DNA of 64,000 nucleotides, taken from contig JYIP02000013.1 in assembly GCA_001051155.2 (NCBI GenBank), positions 124,001 through 188,000 of the forward strand. Direction: 5' to 3'. The position numbers and the translations under genes were made by a program. The stretch comes from Chrysoporthe austroafricana (Eukaryota > Ascomycota > Sordariomycetes > Diaporthales > Cryphonectriaceae). Of the stretch, positions 37,978 to 50,189 are shown piece by piece (positions within the stretch are counted from its first letter, which is position 1; every line of letters begins with the position of its first letter). The notes beneath the pieces were generated by a model that searched no databases, was not told the DNA's origin, and saw nothing but the letters and a program-made list of their open reading frames with translations.

Positions 37978-39120
37978 ATGGACGACCCCAAGGGTAGCTC
38001 TGGCAAAGGCAGTATCCTGTTGACGGGCGCCAATGGCAGCCTAGGCAGCAAGATGGTGTCCCAGATCGTGTCGTCAGCCGAGCTCGCGGGCTACCACGGC
38101 ATCTACGCGGTGCGCAAGGCCGACTCGGCGCCCGCCCTCGCCGCCGCCCTCGGGTCTGGCAACCACTTGGGCGGGCACTCGTACGATGTCGTGTCGCTAG
38201 ACCTAGCCGACCTGGCCAGCGTCCGCGCTCTCGCCGCGAGCATCAACGCGCGCGTCGCGTCCGGCGAGATCCCGCCCTTGCGTGCCCTCTTCCTCAACGC
38301 GGGCTTCCTCGAGTTCACCTCGCAGACGTGGACGCAGGACGGCTTCGACATGTCTTTTGCATCTAATTACCTCGGTCACTGGCTGCTAACGCTGCTGTTG
38401 CTGCAGAGCATGGATCCTGACAACGGCCGGGTCGTTATCATCGGCAGCGAGTCCCACGACCCATACAACGCCAAGAGCAAGGCGGCATTCAACCACGAGA
38501 AATACATGACGTTCATGGTGGACGGCAGCGAGCCAATCGCGCGAGGGACCTGGAGCACGGCCAAAGAGGATGCGGCTTTTCACTGCGGTTTCCGTCGGTA
38601 CGGCGCATCCAAATTCTGCCAGGCCGCCATGATGTAAGTTTCCGCGCTGCGCACAATGCCTGGCCTTGAGCCTCGATCTGAAAAGCTGACCAAGGGGGAG
38701 GAAATCATTAGCCCCGAGCTCCAGCGGCGGCTGAACACGGATCCAGCCCTCTCCAAGGTGTGCGTCTTAGGGGTGGATCCGGGGTCTATGCCGACCAATT
38801 TGACGCGCCGCGGGCCCTGGATAATCAGCTTTCTCATGTTCAAGCTTATCTTGCCCTGGCTGGCGCCACTGGTAGCGTGGCTGCAACCAAATGGCCCTCT
38901 GCGGACGCTGAAGCTCGGCGCCCGCGATGTCATCGCCGCCGGGCTGGACACAGCCCCGCCGGTGGGAGAGTCGCCCAAGGAATTGTACCTCTATGGTACG
39001 CGCATTGAAGAAATAACCGCCGAAGCGAGGGACGAGAAGAAGCGGGAGAGATTGTGGGTTGATACGCTGGGGTATACACGGCTCAAAGAGGGTGAGACTG
39101 TCCTCAGGAATTGGTCTTGA
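37978..39120 (+). CDS. Short-chain dehydrogenase/reductase, two exons
   Basis: Exons are 37,978-38,633 and 38,712-39,120, with a 78-nt GTAAGT...TTAG intron whose phase closes the frame, giving 354 residues. It is a classical-type SDR: the cofactor loop TGANGSLG is near residues 17-24, with LNAG near 103, NYLGHW near 127 and the catalytic pair YGASK (Tyr208, Lys212). Exon 2 adds a C-terminal extension of about 135 residues with a hydrophobic segment (IISFLMFKLILPWLAPLVAW) that may tether it to a membrane. The family uses NAD(P)H to reduce carbonyls or oxidise alcohols; the substrate cannot be told. It is the first gene after the repeat block and converges on the NLR gene. The ATG at 37,978 is the first in frame. 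Confidence 0.88.
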
Positions 39121-39791
39121 TATGAATACAGGGAGATGCAACGACAATACTAACTTTCCATGAGTCACAATAACGTATTGTCCCTCCTTGTATCGTTGAT
39201 ATTGTATGCGAGGAGCGAGGTTCAGAATGATTCATAGTAACGTTCTGTCCACATGGACATTACTAATTACCTAAGTAATCTTGTGTATGCGCATAGCAAG
39301 TAAGTTACTGACTATCCTGCTCGCCTCCTGCAAACGACTTATCTCCCAACCCCCTTCTTCGCCCCAAAGAAGAGTGGACAAGGAAAGATAGGTTTCCATT
39401 TTTTTTATGAAATTTATTCGTAGTTACATTATATTTCTGGGGTTCTTTCTCGCCGTCAGACTTGATCATGAACTACACAGGCGTATATGACTTTGGGAAG
39501 GCAAGGTGCTCTTGAGGGGGGTACAGCTGATGCATACATCTGCGCTGTCGCATTTGCATGTTTTTCCCTCACAGCTCTTGCAATCTGAAAAACATCAAAC
39601 TCCAACGTACAATCTGCATTGGCAGGGCGATGGAAATCGTAATAGTATTGCCAAGCCACGTTGGATCTCTAGTATCCCCGCGAGTGTTTCTTTCGTTCTC
39701 ATCTGTACCTAAATCCGTCAGGCTAGGCTCGTAGAGCCCGAGTGGGATCGCGACTCCTGATTTGTTAATTATGTAATAAAGTTATTTTCTC
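39121..39791. other. Convergent intergenic region
   Basis: Lies between the 3' ends of the SDR gene (+) and the NLR gene (-). I see no gene here; small open frames at 39,456-39,712 on both strands have no recognisable content. It must contain the two polyadenylation regions. Confidence 0.5.
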
Positions 39792-42700
39792 CTATTCAAT
39801 AAGGCATCTAAGGTATTCTGCTTCGAGAACCCATTTCATTAGAGAGTAATGAAATCCCTTCCCAATCTGCCTAGATGTCACTAGAAACAACCGAAGGCAA
39901 AGCTCCTGCACCCGTCCTAGCCCACTCACGCATGTCTTTCCTAACGAGGAATACGTTCCTCGAGATGAAAACATCGGGAAGGCCAAGAGAGAGGGTACTA
40001 TAATCTTTAATCTTGGGAGACGACGTGCTTCTTGAGACAGGGAGCGGTCTCCAAAAGCCCAGAATTCGCGCCGAAGACAAGCCTGCCGGCCTGCATCTCT
40101 GCCTTTCTTTGCACGGCGAATATCGTCGAGCAGTCTTTCGGCCTCTGCGCATCCATTCCGCCGGCTGCGACGGTCGTACTCTTTCATTGGCGTCCACTGG
40201 TTGGGATCATAATAACTGGCCTTTCCGGCCCCCGGACTTAGATGCAACGGTATCTCTGAAACTACGTGGCCCAAGATCATAGTGGCCGTCCCTCTGCATT
40301 CATTCTGTTTGAGAATGCTGTTACCTGCGGATGGGAAGGCAAAGTTGCAGAGGAGACGACAATAGTCATGCGTCTGGAAGTCCTGCAATGCGTAGCCAGC
40401 ACAATTATCGTCTGCGTCTGGGTGGTGATAGAGCTGCTTATAGAGTTCTGAAGTCTTGACTTTGTGTATGTTGGCGCCTGCGGCGAGGAGGATTCGAAAC
40501 AAAGTGAAAAATCTATTATGAACAGCCAATTCTGATGGGGTCATTGCAACCAAAGGGCCTGATTCCTCGACATTGGCTCCGTAATTGATGAGTGACCGTA
40601 CGATCGACTCGAATGGTGAGGGTAACACCATTCGGTAATCTGCAAGTTGTTCCTGGGGATAGTCTTGGTGTTGGCCTTGTCTGAATTCCTCGGCTATCAT
40701 TACAACCCATTTAGCGAGACGCGCACTGAACCCATACTCTTGTCCCACCTGAGCCGTCCCAGCGAAGAAGGTTGATTGATCGTTAGACACCACATTCTCG
40801 ACATGGAATTCAATGTTGGACGGACATCTGCATGCAGCTCCCAACGGCGTGAGCCCCTCCTCGAATATCATGTTTGGATCAGCGCCGCGTTCGAGGAGCT
40901 CATTGACGACACGACCATGGTGATTGATGATGGCGAGACGAAATACCTCTTCACATTCGGCCCCATTCACATCAAAGTCCTTCGGGATCAGGCTAACCAG
41001 CATCGTCTCAATAGTCTTTTCTATAGTCCCGAAACTGAATGGATCCAGAGTGGCCGAAGATGGGAGTAGGATGTCGTCCCCGATACGAACCCGGCTTTGA
41101 TCGTTAACAGATATTTCTTTGATAACGTAGCGTCGGCATCGCTCCATGAGCCCTTGTCGGAAGGCCGACTGTCCTGCATTGTTCTTGAGAGACGCGTCCG
41201 CGCCTCGCTCCAGCAGCAGGCCCACGGCCTTCCAATTCCAAAAGCTGGCTGCTATCATAAGAACTGTATTTCCATCCTCGTCAATTGCATTCAGCTCCTC
41301 TCTTTGTATCCTGTCAATAAGTTTGAGAGCCATATCTTCGTTAGCGATCCTCCATGTCCTCCGCGAAAAACTGCGCATAATATTAGGGAAGGATAACTCC
41401 AGAGGCAATTTGTGCCGATAACCAGCGACGATTGTTTCGCGATCCTTGAACCTTAAATTGCGGAAGGTTTCGAGTCTAGGGAGTACTCTTTGAGCTCCGA
41501 ACATCCAAATGCCCAGTGGCATGTCTTGTGAACAGCTTCTCACGCTGACCTTTGCGCCACGCTCTAGTAGAAACTGCACAATGCCGTCGTGTCTCCCTAG
41601 TATAGCCCACCAAAGGGGCGTCCACCCGTTTCCATCTTTGGATTCAATGTATTGTGGATAGGCGTCCTGGAGATACCACAGAAGTCCAAAGAAGGCTGCT
41701 GCATGCCATCCAAGGCACCTTGACGGAATAGGATGCTGGCAGATCGTGGTAAACTCTTCCATTTCGAGGTTTGGATCACGATGCGATTGTGGTATGATCC
41801 CGGGCTGCTTGAGGGCGTACAGCATGGCTGCGCTGACCTTCTTCGGTTGCGATAAGAAATTCATAGTCAAGCGTCGATGTTCGTCATGGTTGCCCTGGAC
41901 ATTGAAAGCCAAATGCTCCGCAGCATACTGCCACAGGAGAGAGCCCTCGAGATCAGGCGACCTTTCCAAGAGTAAGCATTTCAAACACGATGTAACTACA
42001 AGCTGTTCACCTTGCGGCAACCACTCTTGAATCTTGGTGCTATTCTCCGGGCTGCAGAAATACCGTTCCATGTCTGGATGAACAAACTTGACTGCCTTGT
42101 CGGACGACGCATCCTCGGTCAGGAGCCCCAAGCAATACTCCAGAAGATAATTGCCATCAATGCGATCATTGATCCGGTCTCCATGGCGCTGCAGACAAAT
42201 AGCCTCCTGGATCACCCGCACCGGGCAGGGCCGTTTTGCATAAATAACCCAGGCCAGAACATACTTTGCATGCTCGGCCGATTCTCCTCGAAGGATTCTG
42301 CCCATATACTCATCGTAGGTGGCTTGTAGCCTAGACGGCAACTTGTCAATCTCTTCCATGGTGCGTTCTATAGTGAGCTCTGTTGGATAGCTCTTGACGG
42401 TGTTGATGAGCAGATCCATGTGCATACGTGGGAGCAAAAACCTAACCAACTTCATCAGCGGTCCGAAATTTAAGCTACCAATACGCGGACTTTTAGAACT
42501 TGTGAGTAGAGAGAAGAGGAACAACTCACATGCCATGTGATTTCTCTACGAGGGCCTCTACTATATGAGCCTGCCATTGGGGCCTTCTGTCCACAATTCT
42601 GCTCAGCTGGTGCGCTTGAGGCTGCTCAAATCGCCAGTCGAGGTATTTCCTCAAGTCGTCAAGCTGAGCCGATACTTCTAGCATATCAGCACTCTTCTCG

Positions 42701-44589
42701 GCGAGAAACTGTCTGATGGATACAATATCTCGAGAAGTGGTCAAAATGTTGGCTCTAGTTTCTGACAGAGCTGCCAGCAACACGTACGCATGGTCATAAT
42801 CAAGCCGCTCGTCCAGAGCATCGATGACAAAGAACACTTGGTTGAACTGAGAAGTCTCGGCGATGAGCATGTTTCTGGCCTCTATGTCGTCCGGGACTAG
42901 GGGTGGATCCCGAGAAAGGCACCGTTCAGCGGTTTTCATTATTTCCTCGGAGAACTGGTGCCGTTGGCGGGCCAATTGCGAGACCAAGCTGAGCATAAGA
43001 CTTGAGGACGTCTGCTGCTGATCTCCGTGCTTGCAGAATGCGTATGCAACAGCGACAGATGGCTCGAGGATGGCGTCCTGGAGGTCTTCAACGATGATTG
43101 AACTGTGTCTTGGTCAGCGGCTGCCTGTACTCCGACGTGAGGCATAATCATAATTGCTTACGAGAGAATCGTTTTGCCAACGCCGGCTATCATTTGTCGA
43201 ATAGCCAGTCCCGTTAGCTGCTTTCTTTGAAATTAGGCTAGTGAGGACTCACGATCTCCATAGCACCATAGATAACGTGGGTCCTTGCCCTTCGATGTGT
43301 GCGCTTTCCAATTCTCGTACTGGGTTTGTTCTAGCATCCATTTTCCCGTCCCCGCTTTGCGTTGTCTTTCAAGATTGTCTCGCTGAATGTCAAGTATATT
43401 ATAGAACGCAGGCATTAGCCAGTCCATTATCTTGTCTCGAGAAACATTGCCTAGTGGTTAAACTCGACAGTCAGTCCTAACATTCCAAGAACAATGCCCT
43501 ACCCACACGAGTCTCACCTTTATTGATTCGATGCTGCCACTCCTTCCATTTCTCTTCCTCCCGAGTCGCAGGTTTGTAGAAACTTAACACCGTTTCCTGT
43601 GCTTTGAAAATGGCGGGATAGACGATCTGACGAAATTCGTATTGGAGTACGGTTCCCGCGTGCCGCAGCTTCTGACTGGCCGACTTAAAGCACTCCTCGA
43701 ATGCATCAATGATACGGTGCAGATGCGACTCCGAGTCCTTTTCCGTATAAAGCTGGCGCAGTAGGTTGAAGAAGAGCTTGTGGTGACCTCCATCCTTGAG
43801 AAATAAGTCGCAATTCTCAATGAAGGAGAGATATCGGAGATCGTGGCCGTTGAGCACGATAGGTAGGATGCCGTCATCATTGCCCAAATTTGCGCGTGAT
43901 GAGCGTCGCAAACTGAGAAAGGCGAGCTCGGTAAGGACATGATGGAACTCGGGATCGCCGCACCTCTCTTCGACGATGTGGCGGATCTCATCACGAGCTT
44001 GCTTGCCCCGCGTATGCAGACGAGCTGAGTTTTCGTAGCAGGCCACGATCTCTTCCATGTAGAAAGTAGCAAAGATTGGGTCCGTGTATTGCTTGAGTAC
44101 TTCCGAGCCACATAAGATCACCTTGTCCACGGTTCCAATGATGCCATCGACGGCGCTATCGCTCCAACGGTCACGCGGGAGCAGACAGAACTGGTTTGAG
44201 AGGATATTCCGGGCGGCTGCATCCCCTTCTTCCCTTCTTGATCTTAGTGGTGACTTGTCTGACAGAATTCTGGAACGTATGGTCAGGAGCCACTTGATGA
44301 GTTTCTGGACGCACTTGGCGGCGGCGCTGTGGCTTTCATCGTTGTCATGCGCGTAGACGATGAAGATGCTTGGAGACTCGGGACGCCCGAACAGGTCCAG
44401 GTCGACCAGCACATCTAGTACTCTTTCAAATAGTTCTTCGATCGCTATATATAATTTAGGTCAGCGGTTGGAACAAGATGAACGATTCGCACAGTATCCC
44501 TTTTGGTAGGATTGGAACATGCCTTCGTCGGTCCCAAGGCGGATCTGAGTGGGCTCCTTGAAAGAGCCTCGCGTCGGAAGTGACATCAT
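39792..44589 (-). CDS. NLR-type STAND protein: TIR/SEFIR-like N-terminus, NACHT, ankyrin repeats
   Basis: Six exons by hand: 44,589-44,493, 44,444-43,518, 43,450-43,253, 43,186-43,162, 43,102-42,530 and 42,474-39,792. All have GT-AG introns of 48-67 nt, phases close, and the product is 1,500 residues. N-terminal about 300 residues: SPSIFIVYAHDND, later VDKVILCGSEVLKQY, reminiscent of a TIR/SEFIR fold (tentative). A linker with GTGKWMLE leads to the NACHT P-loop GDPGVGKT, created by splicing of exons 3 and 4, and a Walker B FFVIDALDE. The C-terminal half has ankyrin repeats (GNGWTPLWWAILGRHDGIVQ, DEDGNTVLMIAASFW, LLERGADPNM, RILLAAGANIH). Fungal NLRs act in allorecognition and innate immunity: ligand sensing by repeats, ATP-driven oligomerisation, then effector-domain signalling. 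It appears intact. The last ~70 residues are less certain. Confidence 0.88.
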
Positions 44590-44775
44590 GTAAGTGACCT
44601 CTTACTGTTGGGAAACACGATGAACTGTCATAAGTCTCCTTAGTAAAGACTTCAGGTCGAGTTCCCGCCTACCCCTCAAGGTGGCTGCTTACGGACCCCA
44701 TCGGATCTGACACTCACGTGACAACGATCACAAATGTCCTGCTGAGTGTCGTAATCCTCAGCGCCTGCCAGCTTC
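44590..44775. promoter_or_regulatory. Short divergent promoter region
   Basis: Only 186 bp separate the start codons of the NLR gene (-) and the membrane protein gene (+), so they must share regulatory DNA and probably 5' UTRs. I see no diagnostic motif. The arrangement suggests co-expression, but that is inference. Confidence 0.5.
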
Positions 44776-46299
44776 ATGATTCGAATCATTTGTATCAAAA
44801 CTGTCCCAGGCAGCATGGCCAACACGACGACGACTAGCACAAGGGTGCAGCTCATGAGCCAGTGGTCAAGCCCTAGTGATATCCTCAGTCTTTTGCTCCT
44901 GATAGGCGGCGATATAATACAAGCCTCGATCGCCCAGCTCACTGGGTGTTATGTCCGTCTGCCGTTCCCAAGATATCCTAGACTGTTTATCGCCCCTGTA
45001 GCCTTCTCTTTCGGGTGGGTTGCTTTTAGCTTTTCCAATCTTCTTTCTGCTGCGGGCAAAAACTCGCTGATGCCTGATGCCGACGAGGATTCTATGGTTG
45101 TCAATTGCTCGAATGCATTCGCGCGGAAATCGAAATTATGGGTCTTGAACCGCCTACTTCGTGATTACGAGATTGAGCATGAAGTCGACACCAGAAATGA
45201 GGAGGATGGCGGCAGGGCCGAGTCTCTTCGTATCGACGTCTTCAACCTCTGCCCAGTCGCGGAGCCGAGGCGGGATTTCGTCTGGTGGCTCGGCTGGCTT
45301 GTGATCGTGGTGCAGATCGGTATCGCCATTCCGCCCTGGGTCTTGTACGGCAACTGGGGGGTCATGATGATTACACTCTCCGGGAACCTCCTCGCCGCCG
45401 TCACCTGCGCCCTACCGCAATGGAAAGAAGAAAAATGGGCTGGCCGTGTCCTGGAGAGGCACAAAGTTACCTGCCTCACGCGTGGAAACGGAAGCCTTCA
45501 TATCATGGTCTTGATCGGCGAGAAGGGCTGCTGGGATCTCGAGGCGCTGGCGAGGGGCACATCTGCTACCAGGCCCGAGACCCGATGGATGTCTCTGGCA
45601 TTAGCGGTGTTATGGGCGTGTCTTCTTATCAGCGTCTCTGGCCTGAGAAACAATTCTTGGTTCCTGATCGGGATCGGCGGCTGGGGTATGCTGCAGAACG
45701 TCTTTGCGGCGGGGACACCTCGGACGGCAGCTGCTCATGGCTTTCATCTCACGCCTTTCGCTCGGGCTCCAGTTATCATTGGGAGGCGCCACCCGCGTTC
45801 GCATGATGATGAGGATAATGAGGTTGATCTTGAACAAGTCACGAAGGGGCTTGCTGACCTCGAGACGTGGTGTTCTCTGGGACCGTTGAGACATGCGTCA
45901 GCTCAGGCAGGTGAAGTAGATGGTCCAATGCCTGGATGGCTGTCGTCCATGTCTAGCAAAGACAACGTACCCGAATGGCTGGAGGCTATAGGGCCCGACG
46001 AATAAGATGGAGTTATCTACGCTGTAGGGGTGCACGGGGCCCTGATAGAGCTCGAGAAATGGGTCCCCACTGCCGGACTGGCCATGCTGCAGGTGTTCTT
46101 CCCTTCAGGCCTGAAGTACAACGATCAGAGCGTGCGGGACAATATACACAAGAAGTTCTGGAAGCGTGCTTACCGCACCGCTGAGCTTCGAAGTCTGGCT
46201 GAGGAGAAGAGGAAACGTGAAAACAAGCAGGATAGGGAGAAAGGGGACGAGCAGACGCGACTTGGGGCCAAGGAGAGCTCACCTAATGTGACAGTCTGA
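44776..46299 (+). pseudogene. Fungal multi-pass membrane protein with one in-frame stop
   Basis: The frame runs 44,776-46,005 (409 residues) to a TAA. The same frame then continues open to 46,299 with sequence of matching character (VHGALIELEKWVPTAGLAML, then KKFWKRAYR), so the stop at 46,003-46,005 looks like a nonsense change (one step from CAA), not a natural end; full length would be about 507 residues. Hydrophobic segments are SDILSLLLLIGGDIIQASIA, FIAPVAFSFGWVAFSF, WWLGWLVIVVQIGIAIPPWV and another near residue 275. The family is common in filamentous ascomycetes and mostly uncharacterised; some annotations call it modin, which I cannot verify. No intron removes the stop. It is divergent from the NLR gene. 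Confidence 0.7.
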
Positions 46300-47292
46300 G
46301 CCGGTACAGAGGAATTAGTTTAGTAATTAATACATCTAGCCCTCCTTTATCGTTGTAATTATTATATTTACGAGGAACGCTTTACTGAGTGCTTACATTA
46401 TAGAGGGATAGAAGAAAAGAAAGCCAGCTAGGTTAAATCTAACTGAAAGTATAACACGATGTCATCCTATGTATCCCATATAGAAGTATTATTACGGCGG
46501 AAGCGAGGAATACTGTGATTGCGACCGGAATTAACGATAATGCGCTTCGGTAGCCCTGGCGAGACATTTCGAGGCCGAGCGTTGTAGATTGAGAAGCAGT
46601 GATCTTGATGTCGCTGTAGTTGTGATCTAAGTCAGAAGATCCTAAATTCAAAGCTCAAGGTTACATAATTGAGATTTCGGAAAAGCATGGCTTATTATGC
46701 CAGCTCTCAAGTTTCAGAGCTCGAGCTCTAGCCAACCTTCAAATATCAAACATATTTCCGAACCGATTCGCATCCGATATACATCCGTACTTCCGCTATT
46801 ACCGGACAAACGGATGATACAAATCCTTTCTGTATTGAATTCTATACCCTTTATAAACTGGTTAAACCGTCCCGACTTTTTGTACCCCTTCTAAGTTACA
46901 TGCCCGCTTGAGCCTATACTAAACCATAAAAGGGTAGGACATAACGAGCGATTCGTTTTTGAAACCATGGCTAATATAGGCGAGCATCCGTCTCGTGGGC
47001 ATGGTTAATCATCGTGGGCGAAAGATCGGCTGGGCAGAGTTTCGGTTATGTGACAACATTCCAGTATAACGCGCGCCATGGAGATGTAATATTATTGCGA
47101 AAAATTTATAGTCGGCACTTCGCCTCGCTGAACCTCTGTAGATTGAAGACGAAGTGCCGTAAAGGAAACCTCAAATGACCCTATACTGGCAGATCGTCAT
47201 ACAAAAAGCGACCTTTTCCCCAAGTCAAGGCAATTAACCCCATCAGAAATATCTGATGACAGCTTTCTTCATCAGCTAAATACTAGCACAGC
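46300..47292. other. Intergenic region with one possible membrane-peptide remnant
   Basis: No convincing gene. On the minus strand 46,442-46,651 is a 70-residue frame with GLEMSRQGYRSALSLIPVAI and a transmembrane-like tail. It resembles the last membrane segment of large fungal surface proteins, so it may be the relic of a deleted gene; no upstream exons are evident. The rest is moderately AT-rich. A stem-loop occurs at 47,113-47,159. Confidence 0.4.
47113..47159. repeat. Perfect 10-bp inverted repeat
   Basis: CGGCACTTCG (47,113-47,122) and CGAAGTGCCG (47,150-47,159) are perfectly complementary, separated by 27 bp. It lies about 130 bp beyond the tyrosinase stop codon. It could form a stem in the 3' UTR or be a trace of a small transposon. 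Confidence 0.5.
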
Positions 47293-48588
47293 CTAATAGT
47301 CATACTCATAGCAAAGCAGACCACCCTGCGCGTTCATAACTTGCTCAATAGGAATATCCGGTAGAATGTCCGCAAGGTTCAGGGTATAGTTGAGAGTCGT
47401 GTTGGGGTTCAGGCCATCGGGCAGAGTGGTGCCATGCTCCTCAAGATAGGTGTAGTTGTAGGCGTTTCCTGACATATCAAACAGCCGAGACGAAGCATTG
47501 GCTGTTTGCCAATTCCACCACATCCGGTCGATGTGGCCGTGGTGCAGAAAGAAAACTGGGTCACCAGGGGATGACGTGATATCCGACATCTGTGATATAA
47601 GAGGGCAAATTAGCGACGCCTTAACATCACATCACGCTCGAAGCCAATGCCCGGGAGAGGCGTGCTGAGTGGAGGAGGGCGGGTGCTGGAGGATTATATA
47701 ATTGGAAATGACCAAGAACTTACAATCCCACCACTCGTGTTGTGACCAGCAACGTGTGGACTCGTGGTAAACGAGACCATGCAGTTCATGAAGGTATAGT
47801 AGTCGTTGTACTGGGTGCACGTCTCGATGTTGTCCGTCGTCATCCATTGGATGTATTCGGACGTCCAGACTCGATCAAAACAGTAATCGGTATCCTCCAG
47901 CCCAGGGCCGATATGCTCAGTCATGTTGGCAAATGCGCCGTCGATCACGCAGTTATCGAGATCAACGACGCCGTTGGTGCCGAACGCATCCGCGCTCCAC
48001 ATATTCGAGCGGAACAGGTCGCCAGCGTTGGCATCGAGCTCCTCATCCCACCAAGGTATGGGTCCAGTGTAGTTGGCCTGGGTTCGAAGCATGACCTCGT
48101 GGGCGTGCAGGAAATAGCGGTGCCAGGGCAGGAATTGGCCCTGCACGGAGACGTCAGCTCACCAAAGAACTCGGAAAAGCGGAGAGACGCTCCCATCTGT
48201 GAGGACATACCACGTTGTGGATGATATCCTGAACATATACACCGTCGATAGTGGTGTTGGTCTTGAAGCGGTGAAGGCCTTGCAAGTCGCTGAAGCGGCT
48301 GGTCCCACCATCCAACGTCGTCTGGGCGGGAGCGATGTTGATAAGGTAGTTTTCAGCCTCTAGGTAGGCCTTCTTCTCGTCGTCGCTTAGGTTCCGCCAC
48401 TCTTTACGGATGGTCAACGCGTCAGCGTCACAAGAGCCATTGAAGAAGGTTGGCCGTGTGTCAGATGCTGCTGCTCGTGCGGCAAGCTCAGCAGGTGAGG
48501 CCAGCCCCCTAGGATTGGGCACCGAAGCTGCTTCTGCAACGGCGAGTACTAGTGAGACAAAGACAGCAGAGGCCCTCATCTTGAACAT
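47293..48588 (-). CDS. Secreted tyrosinase (type-3 copper), three exons
   Basis: Exons are 48,588-48,211, 48,140-47,724 and 47,589-47,293, with introns of 70 and 134 nt, all phase 0; product 363 residues. The start is chosen because MFKMRASAVFVSLVLAVAEA is a good signal peptide; a longer upstream frame is less likely. CuA ligands: a His in GLHRF (about residue 106), His in IIHNV (about 124), and His in FLPWHRYF (about 133), with His-x8-His spacing for the last two. CuB: PHVAGH (His-x3-His), then SPGDPVFFLHHGHIDRMWW, the tyrosinase signature. The enzyme oxidises monophenols or catechols to quinones, outside the cell here. It is a compact form without the long C-terminal lid of melanogenic tyrosinases. 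Its neighbours are other secreted proteins. Confidence 0.92.
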
Positions 48589-50189
48589 TGCTGGCAAAGA
48601 ATGCTCCACAAATGAGCAAGGAGGGTGGTGATCGGAGAGGTGTTCAGGAAGACAAGGGATGAAGTACAGAGGCAGGCTCCAAAACACAGAGTCAAGCAGG
48701 GCGCCGCCCTTTTTATCTGTTGTGCTTGCCCATAACAGTTTCCTTTGCTTCTTCGCGAAAGCTCACTGTTACATCCAAGCAACATCTTAGAGCCATCCAA
48801 AGGACGATAATGCAGCCCACGGAGTGATTCTGACCAAGTCCGGCGTGCCGCATAAGCATGGGCAGGGGCGACATCCCCGACGTTAATTCCAGGATCGGTT
48901 AGTTCTCTGAGAGTCACCAAAATCCTCTCGAAACATACACAGACTCGGGACCATCCATTGCGCCACGAGATTTGCCATACTGACTCTGCTATGGCATGTT
49001 GCACTTCGTCTTCTTTCAGCTCCGACTTCCAGTCGACGCGGCCCAAGAGTAGTAGTATAACCGCCTCAGGTTGGTAGGAGCATGAAAATCCAATAAGTCT
49101 AGGATATTGGTTAGGACTTGTCGCTAGGAGTACGCGTACGCTGAGCCCTTAACCTAAAGAGGCAATTATTGACACTACTGAGTTGCCCGACTTTGCAATC
49201 CCTTACACGTCTTCGTCCTTTCAAAATCAGCGATAAGGTGTATAGTTCTCGCTACGAATACGTTGGGCTTAAGTCCGGGTATGATGGTGATAGTGTCAGC
49301 TACATCTTCAACGTGATTTCGGCTTCAGCGCCGCTCTGACCCACTTCGCCCGCGCACTATAGAAGTCCTCGGTAGATGAACGCGATGCTCCTCTTCCCCA
49401 CGGGGCCACGAAGATGCGGTACGTCCGTTCTGTATCAGCTTATGCCCGCGAGCCGCGGACGGCACAAGGGCAAATAGGCAATACGAGTGGGTCAGACCCC
49501 TGGACTCTGGATGCCGGGTTCCTCCGGGGTAGTCCTTTCACCCGCCATCACATGATCCATCCCAACCTAATCTATAATTGCTACGTAAGCTACGCGGGAT
49601 GCGGCTGTAACCCTACGGGAGCGGAGAATAATGCCGGAAGCAAATGCTTAAACACTTTAAGGATACGTAATTCGAGTTTAATCTCGTCCTTTACGAGTAT
49701 TTATAGAGCGAATCAGAGAGGAGAAACGTTATGCTATTCGATAATTACTGACTGATGCTATCAAACTCTTATTCACGATAGGAAAAGCTCGGTAAAATCT
49801 AGGATTCGAAGGATTTGAAGGATTGCTGCAAGTAACCCAAAGAACATGGATTGCAGTTATGCTCGGCGCTAACTCGGAACTTATCCGAGTCTGGACCCCT
49901 GTACCCTGCCGGAGCCCTCCGGTGCAGTCCTTGCATGACATGACCTTGTCTACGTGGGATTCGGTTTCAACCGCACGTTTAAGGCGACATAGCCCTCATC
50001 CAATCCCGTCCCTTACGCGGTGGCATCCAGGGTCTGAAGAATTTCTGCAGAAAATACCAAAGAACATGTATTGCATTTCTGCTCGGAGCTAACTCGGAAC
50101 GTATGTACTGATCAACTATGTGTACGTGCACACGAAAGCTACCTGATCCGAGCCGTTTTCATGTTCTATTCTATGGCCTCCTTCTCTCC
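48589..50189. other. Long intergenic region upstream of tyrosinase
   Basis: It holds the tyrosinase promoter (48,589 onward) and the 3' flank of the kelch gene. I find no supported gene; frames such as 48,576-49,046 (-) and 49,414-49,755 (+) show no family motif. A direct repeat is present at 49,824-49,880 and 50,044-50,100. The 49,400-50,000 part is a mixed sequence that could contain old transposon debris. Confidence 0.45.
49824..50100. repeat. Pair of imperfect 57-bp direct repeats
   Basis: Copies at 49,824-49,880 and 50,044-50,100 share CCAAAGAACATG, ATTGCA, TGCTCGG and GCTAACTCGGAAC in the same order, exactly 220 bp apart. They lie in the intergenic space 3' of the kelch gene. They may be the ends of a small degenerate element or an old segmental duplication. 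Confidence 0.6.

Noticed and set aside
37276..38023. Small overlapping frames before the SDR gene
   Set aside because: They overlap each other on both strands, lack domains and contain the hairpins; probably non-coding.
38580..39168. Minus-strand frames of 130 residues over the SDR gene
   Set aside because: Shadows of exon 2 in GC-rich coding sequence.
45285..45806. 173-residue frame inside the membrane-protein gene
   Set aside because: Alternative-frame shadow; the main frame has coherent membrane segments.
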